Positions 1 through 7,334 of a stretch of DNA of 18,218 nt are shown here, piece by piece. The stretch spans positions 1 to 18,218 of the forward strand of contig JACKOJ010000012.1 in assembly GCA_024234325.1 (NCBI GenBank). The letters are read 5' to 3'. The notes beneath the pieces were generated by a model, which did no database searches, was not told the DNA's origin, and saw nothing but the letters and a program-made list of their open reading frames with translations. The DNA comes from Pseudomonadales bacterium. Its GTDB lineage: Bacteria; Pseudomonadota; Gammaproteobacteria; Pseudomonadales; Pseudohongiellaceae. Position 1 is the stretch's first letter; every line of letters starts with the position of its first letter. The translations under genes and the position numbers were made by a program.

Positions 1-1
1 G

Positions 2-331
2 CAGATCGCGATCACATCTGCTTTGTTTGTTGTCACCGCCATTGCGGAAATCGTTGGCTGTTACCTGCCTTACCTTTGGTTGAAAAAATCCGCACCCGCC
101 TGGGTATTGTTGCCGGCGGCAGCAAGTCTGGCGTTGTTTGCCTGGCTGCTATCTCTGCACCCCACTGCAGCAGGCCGCGTTTACGCCGCTTACGGTGGGG
201 TCTATGTTAGCGTCGCTTTACTGTGGTTGTGGATTGTTGATGACATCCGGCCAACTGTCACAGATATAGTGGGTGTGGGTATTTGCCTGGTGGGTATGGC
301 CATCATCATGTTCGGATCCCGGTATACATGA
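2..331 (+). CDS. ynfA: YnfA/UPF0060-family small membrane protein, 5' end cut by window edge
   Basis: The reading frame is open from base 2. The only start codon inside the window is a TTG at 23, but residues encoded before it (QIAITSA) still align with the beginning of E. coli YnfA, so the true start probably lies within a few codons left of the window. About four hydrophobic segments are visible. The segments EIVGCYLP, LHPTAAGRVYAAYGGVYV and GVGICLVGMAIIMFG match the family closely. UPF0060 proteins are about 105-110 residues long; this fragment covers nearly all of one. It is an inner-membrane protein of the small multidrug-resistance-like fold. YnfA itself has been linked to efflux in enterobacteria, but its substrate here cannot be inferred. 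No strong terminator follows the TGA. A 5-bp stem (318-322 with 333-337) straddles the stop codon without a T-run. Confidence 0.92.
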   Translation, partial: QIAITSALFVVTAIAEIVGCYLPYLWLKKSAPAWVLLPAAASLALFAWLLSLHPTAAGRVYAAYGGVYVSVALLWLWIVDDIRPTVTDIVGVGICLVGMAIIMFGSRYT

Positions 332-423
332 GCCGGGCGCGGAGATAGACTCTTGCGTTCATTTGAGGGTAGGTTGTGAACCCTGACCGGATCGGATCCT
401 GCTTTCGATTGTGGAGGCTTAAG

Positions 424-456
424 AAAAAATTCTGAATTTTTTTTGAGAATTTTTTT
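424..456 (+). terminator. A/T-only inverted repeat with T-runs, possible weak terminator of ynfA or bent DNA
   Basis: AAAAAATTC (424-432) is followed after one T by its reverse complement GAATTTTTT (434-442). A second GAATTTTTTT begins at 447. In RNA the left arm could pair with either right arm and is followed by U-runs, resembling an intrinsic terminator but with almost no GC in the stem. The spaced A- and T-tracts (near 426, 440, 453 and 468) would also favour intrinsic DNA curvature upstream of the promoter at 478. Either role is inference. Confidence 0.3.
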
Positions 457-458
457 GG

Positions 459-479
459 CATGGTATTTTTCATGGTATT
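459..479 (+). repeat. Two direct copies of CATGGTATT, 12 bp apart
   Basis: CATGGTATT occurs at 459-467 and 471-479. The copies start 12 bp apart, roughly one helical turn, and the second touches the candidate -35 box at 478. This placement suits a regulator binding tandem half-sites, but chance recurrence in AT-rich DNA is also plausible. Confidence 0.35.
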
Positions 480-506
480 GCGAATTCGCTGTTTTATAGC
501 TATATG
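478..506 (+). promoter_or_regulatory. Candidate sigma70 promoter upstream of the VTT-domain gene
   Basis: TTGCGA (478-483) and TATATG (501-506) are separated by 17 bp. Each box matches the consensus at 4 of 6 positions, and the DNA upstream is AT-rich, as for an UP element. Transcription from here would give a leader of about 155 nt containing the hairpins at 557-602. Confidence 0.35.
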
Positions 507-556
507 AAAAATAAGGAAAATAATTGCTTATTTACAATCGAGTGGGAGTGATTCCT

Positions 557-602
557 GTCGCTTTTGCGACCGGCCGTGGCAGGCATTGACCTGCCGCGGT
601 CG
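557..602 (+). other. Two mutually exclusive hairpins in the leader of the VTT-domain gene
   Basis: GTCGC (557-561) pairs with GCGAC (566-570) around a TTTT loop. A larger hairpin reuses the right arm: CGACC (567-571) plus GTGGCAGG (576-583) pair with CCTGCCGC (590-597) plus GGTCG (598-602). Its loop is 6 nt, it has a 4-nt bulge at 572-575 and one wobble pair. The two structures share 567-570, so only one can form at a time. No clear T-run follows on either strand, so I do not call a terminator. Confidence 0.4.
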
Positions 603-613
603 AAAAATCTGAT
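586..613 (+). promoter_or_regulatory. Second candidate promoter close to the VTT-domain gene
   Basis: TTGACC (586-591, 5 of 6 consensus) and TCTGAT (608-613, 4 of 6) are 16 bp apart, with the start codon about 50 nt beyond the expected start site. The -35 box lies in the loop and right arm of the 567-602 inverted repeat, so that repeat could be an operator if this promoter is the real one. Confidence 0.3.
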
Positions 614-669
614 TTACCCGCGCAGCGAGGCTGTGTACTCTGGCGAAAAAAAAACACGCAGAGTCTGAT

Positions 670-1407
670 GTGAATTCCGGCCCTTCCTCGCGCAAAGAAA
701 AGTCATGGTCCCAGGTAGTGGAGGCGATTTTCGCCATTGCGTTGCTGGCTGCTGTGTTGTTTCTGGGCAGGGATGTGGAGCACTACCTTGATCTGTTCAG
801 ATCGCATATCGCCGGGCTGGGCTTTCTGGCCTTTGTGCTGTTTGTTCTCCTCTATCCCCTGCTGACGTCCCTGCTGGTTCCGGACACGGTCATCGGTTTT
901 GCGGTGGGCGCGTCATTCGGACTGGTAAAGGGCTTTGCTGTCGGTATTGTCGGCGCGCTGCTCTCGGTGCTCGTGCAGTATCTGTTGGCGCACTCTCTCC
1001 TGAAACCCTGGATTACCCGCTGGCTGGAGTCTCGCCCCAGAATGCGGGCTTTGCAGTCTGCAGTGCTTCTTGGGCAGTATCGTCTGCAGTTTCTGATTCG
1101 GCTGTTGCCCGTGAACCGTGCCGCGATGAGTTATGCTTTTGGGGCAGGGGGAGTCACGCTGGCGTCGTATATGACAGCCTGCATCGCCATCATTCCCCAT
1201 GTCTTTCTGGAAGTGTATATGGGCTATGCGAGCACGCGTCTTATTCAGTCTTCTGTGAGCAAGGGCACCTTCTGGCATGCCGATCATCTGCCGATGGTTG
1301 CGGGAATCGTGGTGTCGGTCCTTGTGTTGGTCGCCTTGTCCCGCATGGCCAAACGGTCGCTTGATAGCGCGATAGAGGCCGCAGGGCAGCAACAGATACC
1401 GGATTGA
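670..1407 (+). CDS. TVP38/TMEM64-type VTT-domain (DedA superfamily) membrane protein
   Basis: Predicted 245-residue polytopic inner-membrane protein. Hydrophobic segments lie near residues 17-33, 48-70, 76-108, 150-185 and 205-225. Residues 136-186 carry the VTT/SNARE-associated pattern: an Arg in RLLPVN, then YAFGAGGVTLASY, then IIPHVFLEVYMG. Family members (yeast Tvp38, human TMEM64, bacterial DedA relatives) are linked to lipid scrambling or flipping and proton-dependent transport; the exact substrate here is unknown. The start is GTG at 670. The ATG at 668 reads directly into TGA, and there is no other Met before residue 124. The ribosome site is weak (AGAG just upstream). The cardiolipin synthase gene starts 22 nt after the stop, so the two are probably cotranscribed. 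Confident of the family, not of the activity. Confidence 0.87.
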   Translation: MNSGPSSRKEKSWSQVVEAIFAIALLAAVLFLGRDVEHYLDLFRSHIAGLGFLAFVLFVLLYPLLTSLLVPDTVIGFAVGASFGLVKGFAVGIVGALLSVLVQYLLAHSLLKPWITRWLESRPRMRALQSAVLLGQYRLQFLIRLLPVNRAAMSYAFGAGGVTLASYMTACIAIIPHVFLEVYMGYASTRLIQSSVSKGTFWHADHLPMVAGIVVSVLVLVALSRMAKRSLDSAIEAAGQQQIPD

Positions 1408-1429
1408 TGCTCGGGGAGCTGAGAACGCC

Positions 1430-2872
1430 ATGCAACTGTCCTTGCTCCTGATTGCCTTTCATGCGCTGGTCGCACTGGCCTGCGTCGTCCGCATCCTCCT
1501 GCGTGAGCATCGCCAGCCGGAGTCCAGAATCGCCTGGCTGATTGTGGTGCTGGTGTTTCCCTACGTGGGCATCATGGCCTATCTGCTGCTGGGGGAAACC
1601 AACATCGGACGTGCCCGGGTCGAGCGCATGCGCGGTGTAACCGGCAAACTGGCGCGCCCGGAAAGTGCCCAGGGTTGGCAGGAGGCGGAGAACCAGCCGA
1701 CATTGGCGGAGCGGTTTGTGCCGCTGTTCAATGTCGGAAAGTCCATCAACGGCTACGTCCCGACAGGAGGAAATCGCGCACAACTGATGGACGATTCGGA
1801 TGCCGCCATTGATGCGATGGTGGCAGACATCGACGCTGCAAGCCGCCATGTTCATCTGTTGTTCTATATCTGGCTGAACGACCGCAACGGCAACAAGATG
1901 ATCGATGCCCTGATTCGCGCGGCAGGGCGCGGAGTGGTGTGTCGGGCTCTCGTGGACGACATGGGTTCACGGGATCTGCTGCGCAGCAAACAATGGAAGG
2001 CGATGTCGAAGGCCGGGGTGCACACTGCCCGCGCACTCAAGGTCGGCAACCCCCTGCTGCGGATCTTCAACGGTCGCATCGACCTGCGCAATCACCGCAA
2101 GATTCTGGTGATCGATAACCGCATTACCTACTGCGGCAGCCAGAACTGCGCCGATCCTGCGTTTTTGCCGAAAGCGAAATACGGCCCCTGGGTGGATGCT
2201 GTTATGCGCTTCGAGGGGCCGGTCGTGCGTCAGAACCAGCACCTGTTTGCGATCGACTGGATGGCCAATGTCAATGAAGACCTGTCGGATGTTCTGCAGG
2301 AAGCCATGCCGCCGGCCGAAGCGGGCTTTGCGGCAATGGTGGTTGGCACCGGGCCGACAGTTCGCAGCTCCGCTATGCCCGAGCTCTTTGAGACCCTGAT
2401 CTATGCGGCGCGCAGGTCGCTGTTTATCACCACGCCGTACTACGTGCCCAACCAGGCGATTCAGGCCGCCTTGTGCGCAGCCGGGAACAGGGGAGTGGAG
2501 ACCACCATGATCTTTCCTGCGCGCAATGATGACATCGCAGTCGGCGCCACAAGCCGGAGTTATTACGCGGATCTTCTTGCAGCCGGCGTACGCATCTTCG
2601 AGTACCAGGGCGGGCTGCTGCACACGAAATCACTGACACTGGATGACGAGATCACTCTGCTGGGCTCTGCGAACATGGATCGACGCAGCTTCGAGCTGAA
2701 CTACGAAAACAATATTCTGTTGCAGGATCTCCACATGACCCAGGTCATGCGTGTGCGCCAGGAGCAGTATCTGCAGCAGTCGCGCCAGATTACTCCGGAA
2801 GAGGTCAGCGCATGGCCGCTGCGCAAGCGGCTGCTGAATAACGCGCTCGCCATCATCAGCCCTGTGCTGTAA
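1430..2872 (+). CDS. clsA: Cardiolipin synthase, ClsA type
   Basis: A 480-residue phospholipase-D-superfamily enzyme, close to the 486 residues of E. coli ClsA. Two N-terminal membrane helices (about 3-23 and 33-54) form the PLDc_N region. Two complete HKD motifs follow: H222-K224-D229 in HRKILVID and H398-K400-D405 in HTKSLTLD, each followed by a GS.N element (GSQN, GSAN). ClsA-type enzymes condense two phosphatidylglycerols into cardiolipin plus glycerol at the inner membrane through a covalent phosphatidyl-His intermediate. TTPYYVPNQ and the SANMDRRSFELNYENN tail also fit the family. The ATG at 1430 has GGGGAG about 11 nt upstream. It sits between a VTT-domain gene and marC in one orientation. 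Other Cls classes are possible by name, but the two N-terminal helices argue for ClsA. Confidence 0.95.
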   Translation: MQLSLLLIAFHALVALACVVRILLREHRQPESRIAWLIVVLVFPYVGIMAYLLLGETNIGRARVERMRGVTGKLARPESAQGWQEAENQPTLAERFVPLFNVGKSINGYVPTGGNRAQLMDDSDAAIDAMVADIDAASRHVHLLFYIWLNDRNGNKMIDALIRAAGRGVVCRALVDDMGSRDLLRSKQWKAMSKAGVHTARALKVGNPLLRIFNGRIDLRNHRKILVIDNRITYCGSQNCADPAFLPKAKYGPWVDAVMRFEGPVVRQNQHLFAIDWMANVNEDLSDVLQEAMPPAEAGFAAMVVGTGPTVRSSAMPELFETLIYAARRSLFITTPYYVPNQAIQAALCAAGNRGVETTMIFPARNDDIAVGATSRSYYADLLAAGVRIFEYQGGLLHTKSLTLDDEITLLGSANMDRRSFELNYENNILLQDLHMTQVMRVRQEQYLQQSRQITPEEVSAWPLRKRLLNNALAIISPVL

Positions 2873-2904
2873 CTCAATGACTGCTCCGGACAGGAGGAAA
2901 CACT

Positions 2905-3552
2905 ATGGAAGAGGCTGAGCTGATCAAGGCTTTTGGCGCCTTTCTCGCCATCATGAATCCCTTCGTGAACCTGCCGATCTTTTTGGCAATGACCGAGGGC
3001 TACGCGGTGTCTGATCAGCGCCAGTTGGCGACACGGATTGCGCTGTATGCCGCCTGTATGTGCGCCATCATTCTGTTTGCAGGGCACCAGATCATCGCTT
3101 TCTTCGGCATCACCATCGACCAGTTTCGGATCGCCGGGGGCATTGTGCTGGCGCATATCGCGTGGTCGATGCTGAACGGCAACAATGTGTCTTCCCATCA
3201 TGGCAGTGACGAGGAGCAATCCACCATGAAGGACCTGTCCGGGCTCGCGTTCTATCCCATCACCTTTCCGATGATCGTGGGTCCCGGGACAATTGCGACA
3301 ATCATCATCTATGCCGGTCATGCCTCGTCGCTGTCGCAGACGCTTGAGGTTGCAGCCGTCGTTGGCGTGATTCTGGTGCTGTTGTTTGTCGTGTTGTTCT
3401 TTGCCTCTGCTATCGGGAGGGTGTTGAGCAATACCATGCGGGTGATCACCACGCGGCTGATGGGAATGATTCTGCTCTCCATCGCTGTGGCCATGCTGGT
3501 GGCGGGATTGAGTGCAGTGTTCCCCTTTCTTGCTGCTGCGCCGGGCACCTAG
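2905..3552 (+). CDS. marC: MarC (UPF0056) family integral membrane protein
   Basis: A 215-residue protein of the usual MarC length with about six membrane segments (roughly 7-30, 43-63, 68-90, 112-135, 145-170 and 185-208). Family signatures are visible: AFLAIMNPFVNLPIFLAMT near the N terminus, the paired segment FFGITIDQFRIAGGIVL, and FYPITFPMIVGPGTIAT after a hydrophilic loop. MarC was once thought to govern multiple antibiotic resistance, but later work did not support that, and the molecular function remains unknown. The start ATG has a strong GGAGGAA ribosome site 7 nt upstream. It lies 32 nt after clsA and is the last gene of the plus-strand cluster. A converging gene ends 33 bp further on. 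A 7-bp stem with wobbles (3558-3574) lies between them but has no T-run. Confidence 0.92.
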   Translation: MEEAELIKAFGAFLAIMNPFVNLPIFLAMTEGYAVSDQRQLATRIALYAACMCAIILFAGHQIIAFFGITIDQFRIAGGIVLAHIAWSMLNGNNVSSHHGSDEEQSTMKDLSGLAFYPITFPMIVGPGTIATIIIYAGHASSLSQTLEVAAVVGVILVLLFVVLFFASAIGRVLSNTMRVITTRLMGMILLSIAVAMLVAGLSAVFPFLAAAPGT

Positions 3553-3585
3553 GGCTGCTGGAGGTTGCTTCCGGAGGCGGCGGTG

Positions 3586-6453
3586 CTATTCAGGGGCCAC
3601 TGCATGGGAGGAACAATAGGACTCGAAATCTTTCACTGGCATGGGGTGGGCGTAAAGGAAGCCCTGCAGGAGCTGGCATCCCTGTGCCATCAGAAAGGCC
3701 CGTTGTGCGTCAGTCTCAACGCCTTCTGCCAGGACTTCCATGTGCAGGGTTTTCGCCATGTTGATGATGGTGCTGACAATGGCAGTGTCCTGCTCGGTAA
3801 TGCCTATGTTGCGCACAAATGACTGGTCAATCTTCAGTTGGTCAATGGGCAGGTTGCTGAGATAACTCAAGGAAGAGTACCCGGTGCCAAAATCATCAAT
3901 GGAGAAGCGAATGCCGAGCCGACTCAATCGTTCAATATTGGATTTTGCCTGTTCGACATTACTGATCAGAATGGATTCGGTAAATTCCAGCACCAGATAG
4001 CGTGCGTCCAGGTGCCGCGACTGGATGCCACTTTCGACGATGTCGATGAAGTTCTCCTCAAAGAACTGTTCTGAAGACAGGTTGATACTTAGGGACAGGT
4101 GGCTCAGTTTCGGGTTGGTCTGCCAGAGCGCGAGTTGCTCCAGTCCGAGTCGTAGCACCTCGTTGCCCAGGTCAAGAATCCAGCCGTTTTCCTCTGCAAA
4201 GGGAATGAATTCCGCCGGGCTGAGCAGACCGCGCAGAGGATGCTTCCATCGCACCAGGGCTTCGGCACCGACAATGCGCTCCGCGACGTCCACTTGCGCT
4301 TGATAGTACAGTTCAAACTGCTTTTTCTTCAGGCCTTCGCGCATGTCGGCATTCAGGCTGGCGCGTTCATTGACTTCCTTCTGCCAGGCGGGGTCAAAGA
4401 AGCTGATGCCGGACTGCCCGCTGATCTTCGCTTGCGACAGGGCAATATCGACCTGCTTCAACAGCTCGGAAAATTCAACATCTTTACTGTTGAACAGGCT
4501 GATGCCAATGCTGCAGCTTGAATAGTACACCTCGTGTCCGATACGGTATTCCCCATTCAGTGCGCCTAGCAACGCCTGTGCCACGGACTCGACTTTGTCT
4601 ACAGCCTTTCCCGTTTCCTGGGAAAGCTGCGGCAGCACTACCATGAATTCATCGCCACCGTAGCGCGCGGCCAACTGATTATCCTGAAGCACACTCTCCA
4701 GTCGCTGCGCCACTTTCACCAGGAGCTGATCGCCCGCCAGATGCCCCAGGGTGTCATTGATGTTTTTGAAGTTGTCCACGTCGATCATCAGCAAAGCCCC
4801 GAACTCGCAATTGTTGTTGCACTCCTGCAGGGTGTGCTCCAGATGGGTCTGGAAGTTCGAGCGGTTTGGCAGACCTGTCAGTGGATCAAAGAGGGACAAG
4901 CGGTTGATCTTGGCCTCGGCATCGCGAATTCTCGACATGTCGATCATGTCACCAACGTAGTGTGTGGTGATGCCGCTGGAATCTTTGACGGCTGAAATCG
5001 TCACCGCCTGGGGAAAGATTTCCCCGTTTTTGCGCCGGTTCCAGATTTCTCCATGCCACCCGCCTTCCTCAACGATAGTGGCCCACATCGCCTTGAAGAA
5101 CGCGTCGTCGTGCTTGCCCGAGCTGAGGAAGGAGGGCTTCATGCCAATGACTTCCTGTTGACTGTATCCCGTTGTTCTTTCAAATGCCTCGTTCACACGC
5201 AGGATGGATTGTTGTGCATCGGTAATCAGAACGCCTTCCTGGGAAGAGAAGGCGGTCGCAGCAATGCGCAGTTCCTGCTCTGCCTCGTATTTGCTGGTGA
5301 CGTCCCGAACGAGAATCAGGCAGTGTTTGTCGAGTGATTCTTCCACCAGGCTGCCCGTCAGTTCGTACCAGTATTGTTTGCCCTGAGTCGTCAGAGAATA
5401 AACCCTGCCGGAGGTACGGCCTGTGTTGAAGACATCTGCCATTGCCTGTTCGATTGTGTGGATGGCATCCACATCGGCGATGAATTTCCTGAAATCCTGT
5501 CCCAGGAAAACCTCCGGAGACGTCAGCAACTGGGGGATTCCCGGGCGAGAATGGTAGGCTCTGATAATGCCTTCATCGGACATTTCAAACATCATGTCCG
5601 GCAAGGCATCCAGTGTTGCCTGCAGGCGCCCCGTGAGTGTGCGCATTTCCAGGAACGGTGCGGTGATGCCTCTCACCACGAGCGCCTGGTGAAGGTAGGC
5701 ATAGGCCAGGATTTTGTAGACGTGTCCCACCACGTTGAATGCGTCGGTGACGCTGGCGTAGAACGTAAACAGCAGCTCGGACAGTGCCATGATGGCAGAG
5801 GCCATACCAAGGGCGAGTGTTTCCGGCTGTCTGTCGGCGAGTGCACGCTTCCACAGTACGGCCGCTGCGATGCTGTAAAGGAGGATGAGCACATATTCCG
5901 CGCGAATCTTGAAGGAAGTGAGCCCTGTCACGGCATCGAAGGTTTCGGGCAATTGTTCCTGCCTGAACAGAAGCACATAGTGAATCCCCGCGAGGGCGAG
6001 GAGGAGCGTCGAGAGCAGGCTGCGACGATAGATCAGTTCCCTGTCCGGCAGACAGATCGCGGCAAGCAGGGCGAGTGCTGCGAACAGACGGGCGAGCAGC
6101 CAGAAATTGATGGCCTTTTCCGGATCGGCAGGCGTGATGAAGTCCGGCATCCCTGCATAGGAGATCATGTGGCTGAAGTCCAGCGTCGCTACCGCCAGAA
6201 AAAGGCAGGCAATCACCTGCATGCGCAGCGTTCGGGTGCCTCGCTGGGTGTACCAGCCCAACACGAAGATCATGCTGGCAATGATGATTGCGAGCGTTTC
6301 CAGCAGCATGTGCAGAGGAAGGTAGTGGTTCACTCCCTCCGTGACGGGAATTGGCACCAGGCGCAGAACGACGACGACGGCGGCCAGAATCAACAGAATG
6401 GTCGCGTTTGGCCGAACCGTGTTTTGAAACCAGGTGGCCTGCCGGACTGCCAT
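3586..6453 (-). CDS. Membrane MASE3-PAS-PAS-GGDEF-EAL cyclic-di-GMP turnover protein
   Basis: A 955-residue protein. Residues 18-265 hold about seven or eight membrane helices with a MASE3-like pattern (DFSHMISYAGMPDF near 92-105). Two PAS domains follow (about 275-388 and 395-508). Next is a diguanylate cyclase domain (about 515-686, DPLT at 523-526, GGDEF at 599-603). An EAL phosphodiesterase domain ends the protein (about 700-945). The EAL catalytic set is complete: EAL at 731-733, SINLS, the Glu in LEFTES, DDFGTGYSS at 853-861, Lys in KIDQSF, EGVET and QG. The RxxD allosteric site expected just before GGDEF is replaced by QDNQ, so product inhibition at that site is not expected. Both synthesis and hydrolysis of c-di-GMP are possible; PAS inputs may set the balance. 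GAGG lies 9 nt before the ATG. The gene diverges from the peroxiredoxin gene and converges on marC. Confidence 0.95.
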   Translation of the reverse strand: MAVRQATWFQNTVRPNATILLILAAVVVVLRLVPIPVTEGVNHYLPLHMLLETLAIIIASMIFVLGWYTQRGTRTLRMQVIACLFLAVATLDFSHMISYAGMPDFITPADPEKAINFWLLARLFAALALLAAICLPDRELIYRRSLLSTLLLALAGIHYVLLFRQEQLPETFDAVTGLTSFKIRAEYVLILLYSIAAAVLWKRALADRQPETLALGMASAIMALSELLFTFYASVTDAFNVVGHVYKILAYAYLHQALVVRGITAPFLEMRTLTGRLQATLDALPDMMFEMSDEGIIRAYHSRPGIPQLLTSPEVFLGQDFRKFIADVDAIHTIEQAMADVFNTGRTSGRVYSLTTQGKQYWYELTGSLVEESLDKHCLILVRDVTSKYEAEQELRIAATAFSSQEGVLITDAQQSILRVNEAFERTTGYSQQEVIGMKPSFLSSGKHDDAFFKAMWATIVEEGGWHGEIWNRRKNGEIFPQAVTISAVKDSSGITTHYVGDMIDMSRIRDAEAKINRLSLFDPLTGLPNRSNFQTHLEHTLQECNNNCEFGALLMIDVDNFKNINDTLGHLAGDQLLVKVAQRLESVLQDNQLAARYGGDEFMVVLPQLSQETGKAVDKVESVAQALLGALNGEYRIGHEVYYSSCSIGISLFNSKDVEFSELLKQVDIALSQAKISGQSGISFFDPAWQKEVNERASLNADMREGLKKKQFELYYQAQVDVAERIVGAEALVRWKHPLRGLLSPAEFIPFAEENGWILDLGNEVLRLGLEQLALWQTNPKLSHLSLSINLSSEQFFEENFIDIVESGIQSRHLDARYLVLEFTESILISNVEQAKSNIERLSRLGIRFSIDDFGTGYSSLSYLSNLPIDQLKIDQSFVRNIGITEQDTAIVSTIINMAKTLHMEVLAEGVETDAQRAFLMAQGCQLLQGFLYAHPMPVKDFESYCSSHAVAPE

Positions 6454-6467
6454 GTCTGTTTGCCTCG

Positions 6468-6482
6468 TGTGAGCTGTTCACA
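6468..6482 (-). promoter_or_regulatory. Perfect TGTGA-N5-TCACA dyad just before the GGDEF/EAL start codon
   Basis: TGTGA (6468-6472) and TCACA (6478-6482) are perfect inverted repeats, 15 bp upstream of the minus-strand ATG and next to its GAGG ribosome site. It could be a DNA operator or a 5-bp leader stem next to the ribosome site. The half-sites equal those of CRP, but CRP needs a 6-bp spacer and this has 5. Confidence 0.3.
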
Positions 6483-6574
6483 ATTTGAGCAGCCAGAATA
6501 CAGGGGCAATTTGCGTGATTCCAGAGTTTTCTCGGCATGCCGTGTTGGTTTTCTGTTCGTTTTCTGCCGGATTC

Positions 6575-6602
6575 TTGCCAAGGGAGGCTGGGCGGCCATA
6601 AA
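6575..6602 (+). promoter_or_regulatory. Candidate sigma70 promoter of the peroxiredoxin gene
   Basis: TTGCCA (6575-6580, 5 of 6) and CATAAA (6597-6602, 4 of 6) are 16 bp apart, predicting a leader of about 60 nt before the ATG at 6672. An alternative -10, TAAGAT at 6627-6632, lacks a good -35. No OxyR site could be recognised by eye. Confidence 0.4.
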
Positions 6603-6671
6603 TCTGGTTTCGTGGAGGGAATCAGGTAAGATGGCCCGATCAAACAAATACCACCTTCAAGGAGATAACTC

Positions 6672-7322
6672 ATGTCACTACGCATCAACGACATTGCCCC
6701 GGATTTCAAGGCAGACTCCACCTCCGGGCCGATTTCCCTGCACGACTGGATCGGCAGCAGCTACGCCATCCTGTTCTCCCATCCCAAGGACTTTACGCCG
6801 GTCTGCACGACGGAGTTCGGGGCGGTGGCTCAACTCGCCGGAGAGTTTGAAAAGCGCAATACCAAGGTGCTGGGCGTGTCTGTGGACAGCGTCGAGGAGC
6901 ACAAGAAGTGGAAGCGTGATATTGAAGCCTTTGCGGGCGTGCCAGCCAATTTCCCGATCATTGACGACACTTCGCTTGCCGTTTCCAAGGCTTATGACAT
7001 GCTGCCTGCCGATGCCTATCTGCCGGATGGTCGCACGCCCGCGCATAGCGCCACCGTGCGCACCGTGTTCATTATCGGCCCGGACAAGAAGATTCGCCTG
7101 ATGATGATTTACCCGATGTCGGTGGGACGTAATTTTGCAGAAATTCTGCGTGCCCTGGACGCTGTGCAGGCCACTGACGGTGTGCCCATCGCGACACCCG
7201 CCAACTGGGTGCCGGGCCAGGACGTGATCGTGGCGCTGAGCCTGAATGACGACGCGGCGAAAGAGAAATTCGGTGCCATTGACATCAAGTTGCCCTATCT
7301 GCGCTTCACCAAGGCCCCCTGA
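6672..7322 (+). CDS. 1-Cys peroxiredoxin, Prx6 family
   Basis: A 216-residue cytoplasmic thiol peroxidase that would reduce hydrogen peroxide and alkyl hydroperoxides. The active-site segment HPKDFTPVCTTE places the peroxidatic Cys at residue 45, with the conserved Pro and Thr beside it. No other Cys is visible in the protein, so there is no resolving Cys, which defines the 1-Cys type. Length and the C-terminal half (VRTVFIIGPDKKIRL, YPMSVGRNFAEILR, the tail LPYLRF) match Prx6 and not AhpC or Bcp. AAGGAG lies 8 nt upstream of the ATG. The gene diverges from the c-di-GMP gene across 218 bp and is probably monocistronic, since a hairpin follows. An external thiol must recycle it; none is encoded nearby. 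Confidence 0.94.
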   Translation: MSLRINDIAPDFKADSTSGPISLHDWIGSSYAILFSHPKDFTPVCTTEFGAVAQLAGEFEKRNTKVLGVSVDSVEEHKKWKRDIEAFAGVPANFPIIDDTSLAVSKAYDMLPADAYLPDGRTPAHSATVRTVFIIGPDKKIRLMMIYPMSVGRNFAEILRALDAVQATDGVPIATPANWVPGQDVIVALSLNDDAAKEKFGAIDIKLPYLRFTKAP

Positions 7323-7334
7323 TCCGGATGGCCG

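Larger units (their letters stand above)
332..669. other. 338-bp AT-rich intergenic region with no convincing gene
   Basis: This is the only gap over 300 bases. The first 90 bases look neutral. Bases 421-540 are strongly AT-rich against a GC-rich background. That part holds a long A/T palindrome, two copies of a 9-base direct repeat and a candidate promoter. Bases 557-602 form overlapping hairpins, followed by a second candidate promoter. A 15-codon frame at 460-507 has no ribosome binding site and was not accepted as a gene. I see no tRNA-like fold and no insertion-sequence end. Confidence 0.6.

Noticed and set aside
460..507. 15-codon small open frame in the AT-rich intergenic region
   Set aside because: No ribosome binding site, overlaps the direct repeat and the candidate promoter, and the peptide has no notable feature.
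3558..3574. Bidirectional terminator between marC and the GGDEF/EAL gene
   Set aside because: The 7-bp stem needs two wobble pairs on one strand and has no T-run on either side, so support is too weak.
6468..6482. CRP binding site
   Set aside because: The half-sites match, but the spacer is 5 bp instead of the required 6, and the position at the ribosome site is unusual. Kept only as an unspecified dyad.
5374..7101. 575-codon open frame on the plus strand running antisense to the GGDEF/EAL gene and into the peroxiredoxin gene
   Set aside because: It covers the well-supported minus-strand gene and then the peroxiredoxin in the wrong frame. Its translation is low-complexity, rich in His, Gln and Arg, with no recognisable domain.
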